Counted from the stretch's first letter, positions 19,329-30,522 are shown. The stretch is DNA of 64,000 nucleotides from Rhodobacteraceae bacterium HLUCCO07 (GCA_001314705.1 LJSU01000018.1:58308-122307), one strand, 5' to 3'. Notes: generated by a model from the sequence alone, not told the origin. Translations and numbers: made by a program.

Positions 19329-19350
19329 AACCCCATGACATCAACTGAAT

Positions 19351-19386
19351 ACGGCGCCCCGATCGCAGGGCGCCGTTTCTTTTTCA
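19351..19386 (+). terminator. Intrinsic terminator after the acidic-protein gene
   Basis: A perfect 9-bp stem (ACGGCGCCC, 19351-19359, with GGGCGCCGT, 19368-19376) has an 8-nt loop and is followed by TTTCTTTTTC. It lies 22 bp after the stop of the 711-residue gene. The convergent acyl-CoA dehydrogenase ends at 19408. Confidence 0.9.
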
Positions 19387-19407
19387 AGCGATCATCCAGC
19401 CCGATCT

Positions 19408-20643
19408 TCAGACCTTCTGCTGGGTGTATTGCCGCAATTCCTTGCGTGCCACCTGGCGGCGATGCACCGCATCCGGGCCGTCGGCAAGACGCAGTGTGCG
19501 CACCTGTGTCCATGCAATGGCCAGCGGCGTGTCCTGGCTGACACCGCCGCCGCCATGGATCTGCACGGCCTCGTCGATGACCTGCAACGCCGTCAGTGGT
19601 GCGACCACCTTGATCATCGAGATCCAAGGCGCCGCGGCGCGCGCATCGCCTTGGTCCATCATCCACGCGGCCTTGAGGCACAACAGCCGCGCCTGTTCGA
19701 TCTCCATCCGCGCATTTGCGATGATGTCGTAATTCGCACCCAGATGCGCGATCGGCTTGCCAAAGGCTTCACGCTCCAGCGACCGCTTGCACATTCGCTC
19801 CAGCGCCGCTTCGGCCTGCCCGATGGCGCGCATGCAGTGGTGAATACGCCCCGGGCCAAGACGCCCCTGCGCGATCTCGAATCCCCGGCCCTCACCGAGG
19901 ATCATGTGGTCGGCCGGCACCCGCACATCGGTAAAGCGGATATGCATGTGCCCGTGCGGTGCATCGTCATGACCATAGACCTGCAAAGGGCGCAGCACCT
20001 CGATACCCGGCGTATCGGCCGGAACAAGGATCATCGAATGCTGCTGGTGCTTTGGCATATCATTCGTGCCGGTCTTGACCATCGTGATGTAGATCGCACA
20101 ACGGGGATCGCCCGCTCCCGAGGACCACCATTTCTCGCCGTTGAGGACATACTCATCGCCGTCACGCACGCAGGACATCGAGATGTTGGTCGCGTCAGAA
20201 CTCGCCACATCCGGCTCGGTCATCAGGTAGGCCGACCGGATCTCGCCCGCAAGCAACGGCTTGAGCCATTTTTCCTTCATCCAGTCGGCGCCGTAGCGTT
20301 CCAGAACCTCCATGTTGCCGGTGTCAGGGGCGGAACAGTTGAACACCTCGGCGCCCAGCGGCGTCTTGCCCATTTCCTCGGCGAAATAGGCGTATTCCAC
20401 GGTCTTGAGGCCGAACCCGCGCTCACTGTCGGTGAGCCAGAAATTCCACAGACCCCGCTCTCTGGCCTTGGCCTTGAGGCTTTCGAGAATCTCGCGCTGG
20501 CGGTCGGTATATTGCCAGCGGTCGCCCTTGCCGATCTCGGCGTGGTATTCCTCCTCCAGCGGCATGACTTCGTTGCGGATCATGTCGCGCACCTTTTCGA
20601 GAAGCGGCATATGCTCCTCGCGCATCCCCAGATTCATTTCCAT
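19408..20643 (-). CDS. Acyl-CoA dehydrogenase family protein
   Basis: This 411-residue FAD enzyme would oxidise an acyl-CoA at the alpha-beta bond. The N-terminal helical domain, the middle beta domain ([17 protein letters not shown], then [12 protein letters not shown]) and the C-terminal helical domain ([34 protein letters not shown]) are all present. The last motif binds FAD and neighbours the catalytic-base region in this family. The ATG at 20643 is chosen because AGGAGAGGAA precedes it. The frame is open to 20748 but lacks such a site. It lies downstream of ettA on the same strand with a 276-bp gap, so it probably has its own promoter. The substrate is not evident. Confidence 0.92.
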   Translation of the reverse strand: MEMNLGMREEHMPLLEKVRDMIRNEVMPLEEEYHAEIGKGDRWQYTDRQREILESLKAKARERGLWNFWLTDSERGFGLKTVEYAYFAEEMGKTPLGAEVFNCSAPDTGNMEVLERYGADWMKEKWLKPLLAGEIRSAYLMTEPDVASSDATNISMSCVRDGDEYVLNGEKWWSSGAGDPRCAIYITMVKTGTNDMPKHQQHSMILVPADTPGIEVLRPLQVYGHDDAPHGHMHIRFTDVRVPADHMILGEGRGFEIAQGRLGPGRIHHCMRAIGQAEAALERMCKRSLEREAFGKPIAHLGANYDIIANARMEIEQARLLCLKAAWMMDQGDARAAAPWISMIKVVAPLTALQVIDEAVQIHGGGGVSQDTPLAIAWTQVRTLRLADGPDAVHRRQVARKELRQYTQQKV

Positions 20644-20919
20644 CTTGGATTCCTCTCCTCTCAATGCGTCTCGGCCAAAGTAGAAGCTCCGCCTGACCGA
20701 GAGTAAAGGGCGCATGCAAATGCCGTTGCGTCGCGGCACGGCCCACACCAGTGCCCCGAATATCCGTCACATCCCTGTCACCTGTCGGTGGCAGCCTGAC
20801 CGCAATTTCCGATTCCCTGTTTCAGACGTTCCGCGGCGACCTTTCCCCGAGGTTGCCGCAATTTCCTTGCAGAGGTTTCACGGTCGTTGGCACAAACCCG
20901 TTCAGGTGCGACGAAGCCC

Positions 20920-22575
20920 TCACCTCGCAAACTTCTTGTGCTTGATCCGCTTCGGCTCCAGCGCATCGGGCCCCAGCCGCCGTTTCTTGTCTTCCTCGTA
21001 ATCCTCGAAATTGCCCTCGAACCATTCGACATGGGCATCCCCCTCGAAAGCGAGGATATGCGTGCAGATGCGGTCGAGGAAAAAGCGGTCGTGGCTGATC
21101 ACCACCGCACAGCCTGCGAAATCGACAAGCGCATCTTCAAGCGCGCGCAGGGTTTCAACATCGAGATCGTTGGTCGGCTCGTCGAGCAAAAGCACGTTGC
21201 CACCCGATTTCAACAGGCGTGCCATATGCACCCTGTTGCGCTCCCCACCCGACAAAAGGTTGACTTTCTTCTGCTGATCGCCGCCCTTGAAATTGAAGGC
21301 CGAGCAATAGGCGCGCGAATTCATCTCGGCATCGCCCAGCTGGATGATGTCCTGCCCGTCCGAGATCACCTCCCACACGGTCTTGTCGTCGGGCAGTGCA
21401 TCGCGGGTCTGATCGACATAGCTAAGCTCGACCGTGTCACCGTATTCGATACTGCCATTGTCGGGCTGTTCCTGCCCGGTGAGCATACGGAAAAGCGTGG
21501 TTTTGCCCGCACCGTTGGGGCCGATCACCCCGACAATGCCGCCCGGGGGCAGCGCAAAGCTCAGATCCTCGATCAAGAGCTTGTCACCCATGTGCTTTGA
21601 CAGGCCGTCAACCTCGATCACCCGTGAGCCGAGCCGCTTGCCATTGGGGATGATGATCTGGGCGCGGTTGAGTTTCTCACGCTCGGATTGGTTGGCAAGG
21701 TCGTTATAGGCGTTGATCCGGGCCTTCTGCTTGGCCTGTCGCGCCCTGGGCGACTGGCGCATCCATTCCAATTCGCGTTCGAGCGTCTTTTGCTTGGACT
21801 TGTCCTCGCGCGCCTCCTGTTCGAGCCGCTTGGCCTTCTGTTCGAGCCAGGCCGAATAGTTGCCCTCGTAGGGGATGCCGCGGCCACGGTCGAGTTCGAG
21901 GATCCAGCCAGTGATGTCATCGAGAAAATACCGGTCATGGGTGACGATCAGGATCGTGCCCTTGTAGTCGATGAGGTGCTGTTGCAGCCATGCGATGGTC
22001 TCGGCGTCGAGGTGGTTGGTCGGCTCATCAAGCAACAGCATGTCGGGCTGCTCCAGCAACAGCTTGCACAGCGCCACGCGGCGCTTCTCACCGCCTGAAA
22101 GCGTGCTCACGTCGGCATCGTCCGGCGGACAGCGCAGCGCCTCCATCGACACGTCGATCTGGGCATCGAGATCCCACAGGTTCTGGCTGTCGATCTCGTC
22201 CTGAAGCTGGGCCATCTCGTCGGCGGTCTCGTCCGAGTAGTTCATCGCCAGTTCGTTGAACCGGTCAAGCTTGGCCTTCTTCTCGGCCACGCCCAGCATC
22301 ACGTTGCCGCGCACGTCAAGGCCAGGATCAAGCTCGGGTTCCTGCGGAAGGTAGCCCACGCGCGCGCCCTGCGCCGCCCATGCCTCGCCCGAGAAATCCG
22401 TGTCGAGCCCGGCCATGATCTTGAGCAAGGTCGATTTGCCCGCCCCGTTGACCCCCACGACACCGATCTTAACCCCGGGCAGGAAGTTGAGGTGGATATT
22501 CTCGAAGCATTTCTTGCCACCGGGATAGGTCTTGGAGACGTCCTGCATGTGATAGACGTATTGATAGGATGCCAT
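20920..22575 (-). CDS. ettA: ABC-F translation factor EttA
   Basis: This 551-residue cytosolic protein gates ribosomal initiation and early elongation in response to ATP/ADP. Two ABC ATPase domains are visible: Walker [13 protein letters not shown] with signature [12 protein letters not shown], and Walker [13 protein letters not shown] with signature [12 protein letters not shown]. They are joined by a charged linker rich in Lys, Arg and Glu ([22 protein letters not shown]). There are no membrane segments. The length and the [22 protein letters not shown] start match EttA rather than Uup or YheS. AAGGACGA precedes the ATG. The gene is divergent from nadD. Confidence 0.95.
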   Translation of the reverse strand: MASYQYVYHMQDVSKTYPGGKKCFENIHLNFLPGVKIGVVGVNGAGKSTLLKIMAGLDTDFSGEAWAAQGARVGYLPQEPELDPGLDVRGNVMLGVAEKKAKLDRFNELAMNYSDETADEMAQLQDEIDSQNLWDLDAQIDVSMEALRCPPDDADVSTLSGGEKRRVALCKLLLEQPDMLLLDEPTNHLDAETIAWLQQHLIDYKGTILIVTHDRYFLDDITGWILELDRGRGIPYEGNYSAWLEQKAKRLEQEAREDKSKQKTLERELEWMRQSPRARQAKQKARINAYNDLANQSEREKLNRAQIIIPNGKRLGSRVIEVDGLSKHMGDKLLIEDLSFALPPGGIVGVIGPNGAGKTTLFRMLTGQEQPDNGSIEYGDTVELSYVDQTRDALPDDKTVWEVISDGQDIIQLGDAEMNSRAYCSAFNFKGGDQQKKVNLLSGGERNRVHMARLLKSGGNVLLLDEPTNDLDVETLRALEDALVDFAGCAVVISHDRFFLDRICTHILAFEGDAHVEWFEGNFEDYEEDKKRRLGPDALEPKRIKHKKFAR

Positions 22576-22817
22576 TCTCGTCGTCCTTGCGCGGTTTGGG
22601 TCTGTTGACGGCCTAGATAGTCGGTTGCGCCGACAGGGGCAATGCAGCGATGCCAGGGCAATCCATCAAAGGCGGGAGGGAAGTTCTGTCCCCAAGGCAA
22701 TGCCGCAAGGCGTCTGGTCGCTACCCCGAGATGTTACTTCCAGATGAAGCGGGGAACGCTCGACCCGGTTAGCGTTGCGCGTTGACAGGGGTCGGGGTGG
22801 AGGTCACAAACACGCGG

Positions 22818-23438
22818 ATGAAAAAGGGATTGCCATATATGCAGCCCGGTCGGGTGATCGGGCTTCTCGGCGGGTCGTTCGACCCGGCCCACGAGGGCCA
22901 TGCGCATATCAGCCGCGAGGCGCTCAAGCGGTTCGCGCTGAATGAATTGTGGTGGCTGGTCAGCCCGGGCAACCCGCTGAAGGCGCGCGGGCCTGCGCCG
23001 CTCGATCAACGGATGGCACATGCACGCGCTGTCATGGATCACCCGCGGATCAGGATCAGTGATTTCGAGGCACGGGCAGGCACGCGATACACTGCACAGA
23101 CCTTGCAGGCGCTCATCCGGGCTTGTCCGGGTGTCCGGTTCGTCTGGCTGATGGGAGCGGACAACCTCGCGCAGTTCGATCAATGGCAGGATTGGCGCTG
23201 GATCATGGACCACGTGCCGGTGGGCGTGCTGGCCCGGCCCGGGCAACGGATCGCGGCCCGCAACGCCAAGGCGGCCGATATCTATCGCCACGCGCGGCTG
23301 CGTGGCTTTGAAAGCCGGTTGCTGGCCCATGGCCCCGCGCCGCGCTGGTGTTTCGTGAACGTGCCAATGGTCGATGTCTCATCGAGCGAGATCCGCGCCA
23401 AGGGACAATGGGCGACGCGCAATGCCAAGGGGGCTTGA
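22818..23438 (+). CDS. nadD: Nicotinate-nucleotide adenylyltransferase
   Basis: This 206-residue enzyme makes deamido-NAD from nicotinate mononucleotide and ATP. The nucleotidyltransferase motif [15 protein letters not shown] lies near the start, and the second ATP-binding motif [10 protein letters not shown] near the end. [19 protein letters not shown] is the usual NadD centre. The start is uncertain. The ATG at 22818 has GGAGG about 14 nt upstream, the ATG at 22839 has AAGGG closer, and an in-frame TTG lies at 22782. It is divergent from ettA and 109 bp upstream of dacB. Confidence 0.93.
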   Translation: MKKGLPYMQPGRVIGLLGGSFDPAHEGHAHISREALKRFALNELWWLVSPGNPLKARGPAPLDQRMAHARAVMDHPRIRISDFEARAGTRYTAQTLQALIRACPGVRFVWLMGADNLAQFDQWQDWRWIMDHVPVGVLARPGQRIAARNAKAADIYRHARLRGFESRLLAHGPAPRWCFVNVPMVDVSSSEIRAKGQWATRNAKGA

Positions 23439-23547
23439 CCGTGCTGGTACCATCATGGTCGGATTGGCCCATGAATTGAACGTCGGGAACGGTGATCCCG
23501 CGAATTGTGAATTGTGCGGCGCCCAGACCAGAGGTTAATTCGCAATC

Positions 23548-25056
23548 ATGGTGTCACGGTTTTCAAGACGGGGATTTCTGAGCGGTGCACTTGCCGGGCT
23601 GACGGCAGGATCTGTGCTGGCCGAGGCCCCGGGACAGTCATTGCGGCCAATGCCTCGTCCGGGCGGGGTCGCGATGACGGCCAAGGTGGCCAGCAAGACC
23701 TCGGTGCCCGGGGCGGCGGCGCTGATTGAGGCGGCCCGGCTCGGTGGCCGTGTAAGCTTTGCAGTCGTCGATACCCGTACCGGCCAGATGCTCGAAGGGC
23801 ATGACGCTGGCCTCTCGCAGCCGCCTGCAAGCGTGAGCAAGGCCGTAACCGCACTTTACGCGATTGACACTCTTGGGCCAAAGCATCGCTTTCTCACACG
23901 GCTTGTCGCGACCGGGCCGATTCACAACGGGGTTCTAAAGGGTGATCTGGTGTTGGCGGGCGGGGGCGATCCGACCCTCGACACCAATGCTCTCGCCGAT
24001 ATGGCAGCGCAACTCAAGGCACGCGGCCTGCGCGAAGTCACAGGCGGGTTTCATGTCTGGGGCGGAGCCTTGCCTCTTGTCCCCGCGATCGACCGGACGC
24101 AACCCGATCATGCCGGATACAACCCGGCGATCTCGGGGCTTAGCCTCAACTACAACCGCGTCTATTTCGAATGGAAGCGCAACAGCAATGGCTGGAAAGT
24201 GCACATGGATGCGCGCAGCGACCGCTACCGGCCCGAGGTGCAGGTCGCGCGCATGCAGGTCGTGAACCGCCGCACGCCCGTCTATACCTATGCCGAGAAG
24301 GATGGCATTGACCACTGGACCGTGGCAAGCGGCGCACTGGGCAACGGGGGCGCGCGCTGGCTACCGGTGCGCCAACCGGAACTCTACACCGGCCAGGTCC
24401 TGCGCGGTTTTGCGCGCGGCCATGACATCGTCTTGCCCGAGCCGCACAAGCGCGGCGATCTTCCAGGTGGGACGGTGGTGGCGCGGCATGTCAGCCCGGA
24501 ACTGCCGGTCATCCTGCGCGACATGTTGAAGTACTCGAACAACCTGACCGCCGAGATGGTCGGGATGGCGTCAACGGCTCAGCGAAAAGGACGTGTGGGT
24601 GGACTCGGCCACAGCGCCAGGGAAATGAACAACTGGGCCGCCGAAACTCTGGGCATGGCACGCGTCGCGCTTGTCGATCATTCGGGCCTCAGCGAAAGAT
24701 CGCGGATGACGGCCGAGGATATGGCGCTGGCGCTGGCGCGTGTACATCGCAGCACGACACTCAAACCGATGCTCAAGCCCTTCGACATGAGGGACGACAA
24801 TGGACGCGTCGACAAATCCCACCCGATCAAGGTGCTGGCCAAGACGGGCACATTGTATTTCGTAAGCGGCCTCGCGGGCTATGCCTCTGCATCTGCGGGC
24901 GGGGACCTCGCCTTTGCGATCCTGGCGGCTGATGTCGGTCGGCGCGAGCGGGCCGGCAACGGTGCAAGGCCACCCGGCGCACGGGGATGGAACATGCGGG
25001 CAAAGACGTTGCAGCAAAGGCTTATCGAACGCTGGGCAACGCTTTACGGCGCGTGA
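23548..25056 (+). CDS. dacB: D-alanyl-D-alanine carboxypeptidase/endopeptidase (PBP4 class)
   Basis: This 502-residue exported penicillin-binding protein trims peptidoglycan cross-links. The N-terminus (SRFSRRGFLSGALAGLTAG) has a twin-arginine pattern, so Tat export is likely. The class C motifs appear in order: SxxK at Ser95-Lys98 (ASVSK), SxN in KYSNNLTAEM near residue 330, and KTG in LAKTGTLYF near residue 432. The large insert between SxxK and SxN is normal for PBP4. The downstream genes are convergent, and the first of them is another wall-enzyme remnant. Confidence 0.93.
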   Translation: MVSRFSRRGFLSGALAGLTAGSVLAEAPGQSLRPMPRPGGVAMTAKVASKTSVPGAAALIEAARLGGRVSFAVVDTRTGQMLEGHDAGLSQPPASVSKAVTALYAIDTLGPKHRFLTRLVATGPIHNGVLKGDLVLAGGGDPTLDTNALADMAAQLKARGLREVTGGFHVWGGALPLVPAIDRTQPDHAGYNPAISGLSLNYNRVYFEWKRNSNGWKVHMDARSDRYRPEVQVARMQVVNRRTPVYTYAEKDGIDHWTVASGALGNGGARWLPVRQPELYTGQVLRGFARGHDIVLPEPHKRGDLPGGTVVARHVSPELPVILRDMLKYSNNLTAEMVGMASTAQRKGRVGGLGHSAREMNNWAAETLGMARVALVDHSGLSERSRMTAEDMALALARVHRSTTLKPMLKPFDMRDDNGRVDKSHPIKVLAKTGTLYFVSGLAGYASASAGGDLAFAILAADVGRRERAGNGARPPGARGWNMRAKTLQQRLIERWATLYGA

Positions 25057-25132
25057 CGCGCATCCCGGCACCCGTGCAACAGGCATTCCGCATCTTCACG
25101 AAAGAATCGTTTCCCCTATGGCACAGCCAGAC

Positions 25133-25324
25133 TCAGCGTGTGATCGCGATCAGCACATTTTCCCGACCGTTTTCCAGGACCAGTTCATAGAGCCGTTCCG
25201 CGTGTTCAGGGTGCAGGCGTACGCAACCCGCACTGGCCGGCTCACCAAGCCGGTCGATCTGACCGGCAAGCGCTGGCCCGGCCGCAACGGCCAGAAACCA
25301 TAGAAGACCAAGACCAATCCGCAC
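25133..25324 (-). CDS. Internally deleted L,D-transpeptidase (YkuD) mini-protein
   Basis: This 63-residue product joins two normally distant parts of an exported L,D-transpeptidase. Residues 1-21 are a signal peptide (LGLLWFLAVAAGPALAG). Residues about 26-45 are the YkuD catalytic motif (RLGEPASAGCVRLHPEHA), with the nucleophile Cys and the following Arg. A usual family member has about 100 residues between these, including the catalytic His region, which is missing. The product is therefore unlikely to be an active enzyme. It starts with a GTG 4 bp after the stop of the TerB-like gene, suggesting coupled translation. It could be a decaying gene after an in-frame deletion, or a real small secreted protein. 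Confidence 0.6.
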   Translation of the reverse strand: MRIGLGLLWFLAVAAGPALAGQIDRLGEPASAGCVRLHPEHAERLYELVLENGRENVLIAITR

Positions 25325-25328
25325 CGGT

Positions 25329-25754
25329 TCAGACTGTCATATGCCTCGCCCGTGCGCCACGTTCGATGGCCGCGGCGTAGAGCCTGTCGATATCAAGCTC
25401 ATAGCGGATTTCTTCCAGCAGGCGCAGTTCTTCGTCGCCCAATGTGCCGTCGGCGGCGGCGACATCACAGGCCAGCGCATAGGCGGTCTCGTTCAGGCGG
25501 GCGGGCAGGTTGTCGCGGATAAGGCCGAAAAGCGCGTCAAGCCCATCTTCCTGCTCGAAAAGATCAAACACCGTCTGCGCCATGATGTTCATCCGATCGG
25601 TATCATAATCGGCGAAGATCGGCAGATGATTGACCGTCGACTGGATCTTGACCAGCTCGGATGTGCGGATGTTCTCATCCGAAGCGGACACCGCGATCAT
25701 CACCGCGACAAGGCAGTCCTGCGGCGAAAGCGGATGGGGAATGTTGTCGTTCAT
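25329..25754 (-). CDS. TerB-like (tellurite-resistance family) protein
   Basis: This 141-residue cytosolic helical protein has the TerB-type pattern: an early acidic motif (MIAVSASDENIRTSELVKI) and a second half-repeat (ACDVAAADGTLGDEELRLLEEIRYEL). Both are metal-binding-like A-x-x-D-G/E segments. The ATG at 25754 is chosen because AAGGA lies just upstream; the frame is open further. TerB-like singletons outside ter operons have no settled role. The truncated L,D-transpeptidase gene follows 4 bp downstream. Confidence 0.8.
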   Translation of the reverse strand: MNDNIPHPLSPQDCLVAVMIAVSASDENIRTSELVKIQSTVNHLPIFADYDTDRMNIMAQTVFDLFEQEDGLDALFGLIRDNLPARLNETAYALACDVAAADGTLGDEELRLLEEIRYELDIDRLYAAAIERGARARHMTV

Positions 25755-25951
25755 CAGGGGTTCCTTGGCGGCTTGGGGGCGTCGATGTTGATATTGCGCC
25801 GGAGCGTATCGTGCAACAGGCCGTTTTCCTATGCCCGACTTGTGGCCGATGCGAGGAGCCATGCAAACTCGCTCTTCCGCTGAACCTTGAAAGACATTAG
25901 GAAACGCCCGAGTTTCCGCGCATGGGGCGCGGGGGCATCTGGAGAAATGAT

Positions 25952-27595
25952 ATGTCCGATCTGCGTGACGCCGCGATGAACAGCAAAGCCTGGCCCTATG
26001 AAGAGGCCCGCCGCCTGCTCAAACGCTACGAGAAGGCGCCGCCAGAAAAGGGATATGTTCTCTTCGAGACGGGTTACGGCCCCTCTGGCCTGCCCCATAT
26101 CGGCACCTTTGGCGAGGTTCTGCGCACCACGATGATCCGCCACGCATTCGAGACAATCAGCGACATCCCGACACGGCTTATCTGCTTTTCCGACGATCTC
26201 GACGGGATGCGCAAGATTCCGGGCAACGTGCCGAACCGCGAGGCGCTGGCTGAGCATCTGCAAAAGCCGCTGACCTCGGTGCCAGACCCGTTCGGCACGC
26301 ATGACAGCTTCGGCGCGCACAACAATGCCATGCTGCGCCGGTTTCTCGACACGTTCGGGTTCGACTACGATTTCTATTCGGCCACCGAGTTCTACAAGTC
26401 GGGCCAGTTCGACACGGTGCTGTTGCGCGCCGCCGAACGCTATGACGACGTGATGCAGGTGATGCTCAAATCCCTGCGCGAGGAACGCCGGCAGACCTAT
26501 TCGATCTTCCTGCCCATTCACCCGGAAACCGGTCGGGTGCTCTATGTGCCGATGAAACATGTGAACGGAACCAGGGGCGAGATCACCTTCGATGACGAAG
26601 AGGGCCGTGAATGGACCCTGCCTGTGACCGGTGGCAACGTGAAGCTGCAATGGAAGCCCGATTTCGGTGCGCGCTGGGCGGCGCTGGGTGTCGATTTCGA
26701 GATGTATGGCAAGGACCATTCGACCAACACGCCGATCTATGACCGGATCTGCTCGATCCTGGGCGCCAAGCCCCCGGAGCATTTCACTTACGAGTTGTTC
26801 CTCGACGACAAGGGGCAGAAGATTTCCAAATCCTCTGGTAACGGTATCTCGATCGACGAATGGCTGTCTTATGCCAGTACCGAAAGCCTTTCGTATTTCA
26901 TGTATCAGAAGCCCAAGACGGCCAAGCGGCTCTATTTCGACGTGATCCCGCGGGCGATGGACGAGTATCACCAGCAGTTGCGCGCCTATCCCGGACAGGA
27001 CTGGGCCCAGAAGGCGATGAACCCCGTGCATCACATCCACAACGGCGATGTGCCCGAATCCGACATGGTGGTGCCGTTCTCGATGCTCCTGAACCTCGCC
27101 AGCGCATCCAGCGCCGAGGACAAGGAGGTGCTTTGGGGCTTCATCACCAAATACGCCCCTGACGCCACCCCCGAAACCCATCCCGGCCTCGACGCGGCGG
27201 CGGGCTACGCGGTGCGGTATTTCAACGATTTCGTGAAGCCCGAGAAAGTCTATCGTGCGCCGGATGACAAGGAACGCGCGGCGCTGGCGGCGCTGGCGGC
27301 GGCGCTGGGCGATCCGGCGCTGGCACTCGACGAGATTGCGCGCAAGAATGCCGCAATGGGCAATGACGCGCCCTTGCCCGAAGCCGATTTCGAAGACGAG
27401 GAATTCCTGCAATCCATCGTCTTCGCAGTGGGCAAGAATCACGGATTCGAACCCTTGCGCGACTGGTTCAAGGCGATCTACGAGGTCTGCCTCGGCGCCA
27501 GCCAGGGCCCGCGTTTCGGGGGGTTCATCGCGCTTTACGGCGTCGAGGAAACCCGTACGCTGATCGAAAAGGCACTTTCGGGCGAACTCGGCTAA
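25952..27595 (+). CDS. lysS: Lysyl-tRNA synthetase, class I
   Basis: This 547-residue cytosolic enzyme charges tRNA-Lys. It is the archaeal-like class I form found in many Alphaproteobacteria rather than the class II enzyme. The class I signatures are HIGT at residues 49-52 ([12 protein letters not shown]) and KISKS at 290-294. Between them lie the Rossmann catalytic core and the lysine-specific motif region. The C-terminus is the helical anticodon-binding cage. The ATG at 25952 follows TGGAGAA. The gene stands alone, flanked by a minus-strand gene upstream and the DUF4864 gene downstream. Confidence 0.95.
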   Translation: MSDLRDAAMNSKAWPYEEARRLLKRYEKAPPEKGYVLFETGYGPSGLPHIGTFGEVLRTTMIRHAFETISDIPTRLICFSDDLDGMRKIPGNVPNREALAEHLQKPLTSVPDPFGTHDSFGAHNNAMLRRFLDTFGFDYDFYSATEFYKSGQFDTVLLRAAERYDDVMQVMLKSLREERRQTYSIFLPIHPETGRVLYVPMKHVNGTRGEITFDDEEGREWTLPVTGGNVKLQWKPDFGARWAALGVDFEMYGKDHSTNTPIYDRICSILGAKPPEHFTYELFLDDKGQKISKSSGNGISIDEWLSYASTESLSYFMYQKPKTAKRLYFDVIPRAMDEYHQQLRAYPGQDWAQKAMNPVHHIHNGDVPESDMVVPFSMLLNLASASSAEDKEVLWGFITKYAPDATPETHPGLDAAAGYAVRYFNDFVKPEKVYRAPDDKERAALAALAAALGDPALALDEIARKNAAMGNDAPLPEADFEDEEFLQSIVFAVGKNHGFEPLRDWFKAIYEVCLGASQGPRFGGFIALYGVEETRTLIEKALSGELG

Positions 27596-27733
27596 TCCGT
27601 GCCGGGGCCGGAATCGCCCCTGACGCATCCTGCAAAAACCCTGCCTCACGCTGCGTCATGAAACCTGCGCAACGTGGGAATGATCCGTTCCCCCTGTCCC
27701 TGCGTAACGATGGGCAAACAGGGGGAACAACAG

Positions 27734-28147
27734 ATGAAACAGATCATTCTTGCCATCCTGATCGTTGTCGGCATGTCAGCGCGTGACGCGAACGCGGATG
27801 AAGCCCGCAACATGGCCGTCGAAAACGTCATCACCCGCCAGATCGAAGCCTTCCGCGCCGACGACGTCGAGCGGGCCTTCGAATTCGCCAGCCCGACAAT
27901 CCAGCGCATTTTCCGCAATCCGCAGGTATTCGGCCACATGGTGCAACACGGCTATCCCATGGTCTGGCGCGCGGGCGATGTCGAGTTTCTCGAATTGCGG
28001 ATGGTAGACGGGCAATTGAAGCAAAAGGTCGGCATTCGCGACACTACCGGCGATACGCACCTGCTCGACTATCACATGATCAAGCAGGACGGCACGTGGA
28101 AGATCAACGGCGTGGAGCTTTTGAAACTGCCCGGCATGGCGGTCTGA
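27734..28147 (+). CDS. DUF4864 exported protein
   Basis: This 137-residue protein has a Sec signal peptide (residues 1-22, KQIILAILIVVGMSARDANA), followed by a single NTF2-like domain. Features include an N-terminal helix (VENVITRQIEAFRADDVERAF), a Pro-containing turn and a C-terminal strand (DYHMIKQDGTWKINGVELL). This matches DUF4864, a periplasmic family of unknown role. AGGGGGA precedes the ATG. Its stop codon directly abuts the stop of the convergent DUF2244 gene, with no spacer. Confidence 0.85.
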   Translation: MKQIILAILIVVGMSARDANADEARNMAVENVITRQIEAFRADDVERAFEFASPTIQRIFRNPQVFGHMVQHGYPMVWRAGDVEFLELRMVDGQLKQKVGIRDTTGDTHLLDYHMIKQDGTWKINGVELLKLPGMAV

Positions 28148-28642
28148 TCAGCCTCTCTCACCCGCAGCGGTCAACGCCTCGTTGATCTCGCCGATGAGGC
28201 TTTTTCGTTCCTTTTCCGTAAGGAATCTGCCAATTTCCACCTCGCGGCCATTTCCCGTGAGCGTGATGTAATGCGCGACCGGCCCCCCGCTGGCGTGGCT
28301 ATGGGCGCGGGTCCAGTAGGTGTTGCATTCCCACGTCAGAATCTCGCCTTTCACCGGTTGATGGACAAGCCGCGTGAGTTCGGGCGTGATGGTCAGCGTC
28401 TCGCGCATCTCGGCGGTCTTGTATGTGTGCTCAAGCGCCCACCAAAGCCCCCCCACGACCAGAAGCATGAAAGGCAAGAGGCCCCACAGAACCATGGTGC
28501 CCAAAACCCCGTAAAGCGGCACGGTGGCGAGCAGGAAGGCCATGAGGATGATCGCGGCAAAGCCCCGGCGCGGCAGCGACCGGTGGGGCCAGAGGACCAC
28601 CTCGTGCTCTCCGTCGGGGCCGTGGGTCCAGCGATGCGGCAT
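28148..28642 (-). CDS. DUF2244 integral membrane protein
   Basis: This 164-residue protein starts with a short cytosolic segment (VVLWPHRSLPRRGF). Two membrane helices follow (about 28-50 and 53-70), then a cytosolic or periplasmic beta-rich domain with a characteristic Trp pair (LTWECNTYWTRAH). This is the DUF2244 pattern. The family often lies near cytochrome oxidase genes in Alphaproteobacteria, as here just downstream of ctaD, but the two are separated by a terminator. A part in oxidase assembly is possible but unproven. Confidence 0.88.
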   Translation of the reverse strand: MPHRWTHGPDGEHEVVLWPHRSLPRRGFAAIILMAFLLATVPLYGVLGTMVLWGLLPFMLLVVGGLWWALEHTYKTAEMRETLTITPELTRLVHQPVKGEILTWECNTYWTRAHSHASGGPVAHYITLTGNGREVEIGRFLTEKERKSLIGEINEALTAAGERG

Positions 28643-28693
28643 TCCTGATCCTGATCTGTCGGCCCGTGCAGAGCGGGCGAAAAGGGGTGGAAT

Positions 28694-28724
28694 GGAAAAG
28701 GGCCCCGGATCGTCCCGAGGCCCT
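28694..28724 (-). terminator. Intrinsic terminator after ctaD
   Basis: On the minus strand AGGGCCTCGG (28724-28715) pairs with CCGGGGCCCT (28708-28699), a 10-bp stem with one G-U pair and a 6-nt loop. TTTTCC follows. It lies 22 bp beyond the ctaD stop. Confidence 0.82.
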
Positions 28725-28745
28725 CTTCGGAGGAGTTACCTGCCA

Positions 28746-30416
28746 CTAGTGCGCATGGCTCTTGTCCCAGTCTTCACGCTTGGGAAGCTGCTCGAACGTG
28801 TGCTCAGGCGGAGGCGAAGGCAGCGTCCATTCGAGCGTGTCGGCATATTCGTTCCAGTAGTTGTTCTCGGTCACCTTGGCGCCGCGGAAGAGCGCGTAGA
28901 ACACGATTCCGAAGAACAGGACGAAAGACGCAAAGCTCAGGAGCGCGCCCCAGCTCGACACATAGTTCCAGTAGGCGAAGGCCTCGGGATAGTCGATATA
29001 GCGGCGCGGCATGCCCTGACGCCCGAGGAAATGCTGCGGGAAGAATGTCAGGTTCACGCCGATGAAAAACATCCAGAAGTGCACCTTGCCCCAGAACTCG
29101 GGATATTGGCGTCCGGTCATCTTGCCGAAATAGAAGTATATCCCGGCGAAGATGGTAAAGGCCGCCCCCATCGACATGGTATAGTGGAAGTGCGCCACGA
29201 CATAATAGGTGTCGTGATAGGCGCGGTCCACGCCGGCCTGCGCCAGCACGATGCCCGTCACACCACCGATGGTGAAGAGTACGAGGAAGCCCAGCGAAAA
29301 GAGCATCGGCGTCTTGAACTCAAGGCTGCCGCCCCACATCGTCGCGATCCACGAGAAAATCTTGATGCCCGTGGGCACCGCGATCACCATCGTGGCGAGC
29401 ATGAAATAGCTCTGCTGGGTCAGCGACATGCCAACCGTGTACATATGGTGCGCCCAGACCACGAAACCCAGCGCCCCGATTGCGATAAGCGCCCAGACCA
29501 TGGGCAGATAGCCGAAGATCGGCTTTCGCGAGAAAGTGGCAAAGACGTGGCTGACAATCCCAAAGCCCGGCAGGATCACGATATACACCTCGGGATGTCC
29601 GAAGAACCACAGGATGTGTTGGTAAAGGACCGGGTCGCCACCGCCGGCGGGATCAAAGAAGGTCGTCCCGAAATTGCGGTCGGTCAGCAGCATGGTGATG
29701 GCCCCGGCCAGCACTGGCAGCGCCAGCAGGATGAGCCACGCAGTCACAAAGATCGACCACGCAAAAAGCGGCACCTTGAACAGCGTCATGCCCGGCGCAC
29801 GCATGTTGAGAAAGGTGGTGATCATGTTGATCGCACCAAGGATCGAACTTGCCCCCGAGACGTGGACGGCAAAGATCGCAAGGTCCATCGACATGCCGCC
29901 TTCGAGGGTAGACAGCGGTGGGTAAAGCACCCAACCCACGCCGGAACCAAGCTGTCCATTGCCGCCGGGGCTGAACATCGAGGCAATGCCGAGAGCAACA
30001 CCGGCGACATACATCCAGAATGACAGGTTGTTCATCCTCGGGAATGCCATGTCCGGCGCACCGATCTGGAGCGGCATGAAATAGTTGCCAAAGCCACCGA
30101 ACAGCGCCGGAATCACCACGAAGAACATCATCAGGACACCGTGATAGGTGATCAGAACGTTCCAAAGATGCCCGTTCGGGGTGCAGGTTTCTGGGGTCGA
30201 GAAGAGATGCAAACCTTCGAGGCACATGTATTGCACGCCCGGATGCATCAGTTCGAGGCGCATGAATACGGTGAAAATGACGGCGATCAGGCCCACGAGG
30301 GCCGAGACGACGAGATAGAGAATCCCGATGTCCTTGTGATTGGTCGACATGAACCAGCGGGTGAAGAAGCCGCGGTTGTCTTCATGTTCGTGCCCGTGGA
30401 TGGCTGCGTCTGCCAT
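28746..30416 (-). CDS. ctaD: Cytochrome c oxidase subunit I (aa3 type)
   Basis: This 556-residue protein is the catalytic subunit of the haem-copper oxidase, with twelve membrane helices. The CuB ligand and cross-linked Tyr are in GHPEVYI, the two further CuB His in AHHMYT, and the haem a/a3 His pair in [10 protein letters not shown]. The D- and K-channel Glu, Asp and Lys stretches ([21 protein letters not shown]) are also present, pointing to an A-type oxidase. AGGAGG precedes the ATG. The gene is alone, with its own upstream FNR-type site and downstream terminator. Subunits II and III are not in the window. Confidence 0.97.
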   Translation of the reverse strand: MADAAIHGHEHEDNRGFFTRWFMSTNHKDIGILYLVVSALVGLIAVIFTVFMRLELMHPGVQYMCLEGLHLFSTPETCTPNGHLWNVLITYHGVLMMFFVVIPALFGGFGNYFMPLQIGAPDMAFPRMNNLSFWMYVAGVALGIASMFSPGGNGQLGSGVGWVLYPPLSTLEGGMSMDLAIFAVHVSGASSILGAINMITTFLNMRAPGMTLFKVPLFAWSIFVTAWLILLALPVLAGAITMLLTDRNFGTTFFDPAGGGDPVLYQHILWFFGHPEVYIVILPGFGIVSHVFATFSRKPIFGYLPMVWALIAIGALGFVVWAHHMYTVGMSLTQQSYFMLATMVIAVPTGIKIFSWIATMWGGSLEFKTPMLFSLGFLVLFTIGGVTGIVLAQAGVDRAYHDTYYVVAHFHYTMSMGAAFTIFAGIYFYFGKMTGRQYPEFWGKVHFWMFFIGVNLTFFPQHFLGRQGMPRRYIDYPEAFAYWNYVSSWGALLSFASFVLFFGIVFYALFRGAKVTENNYWNEYADTLEWTLPSPPPEHTFEQLPKREDWDKSHAH

Positions 30417-30522
30417 GCTGCGGTGCCTCCTGTTGAATGTCTCGGACGTGCGAAATCTGTATTCCGCGCCTTGGTCTCATTCTGTTTTTAAAATGCGGGG
30501 CGGGTCGGGGCAACGGGTCAAA

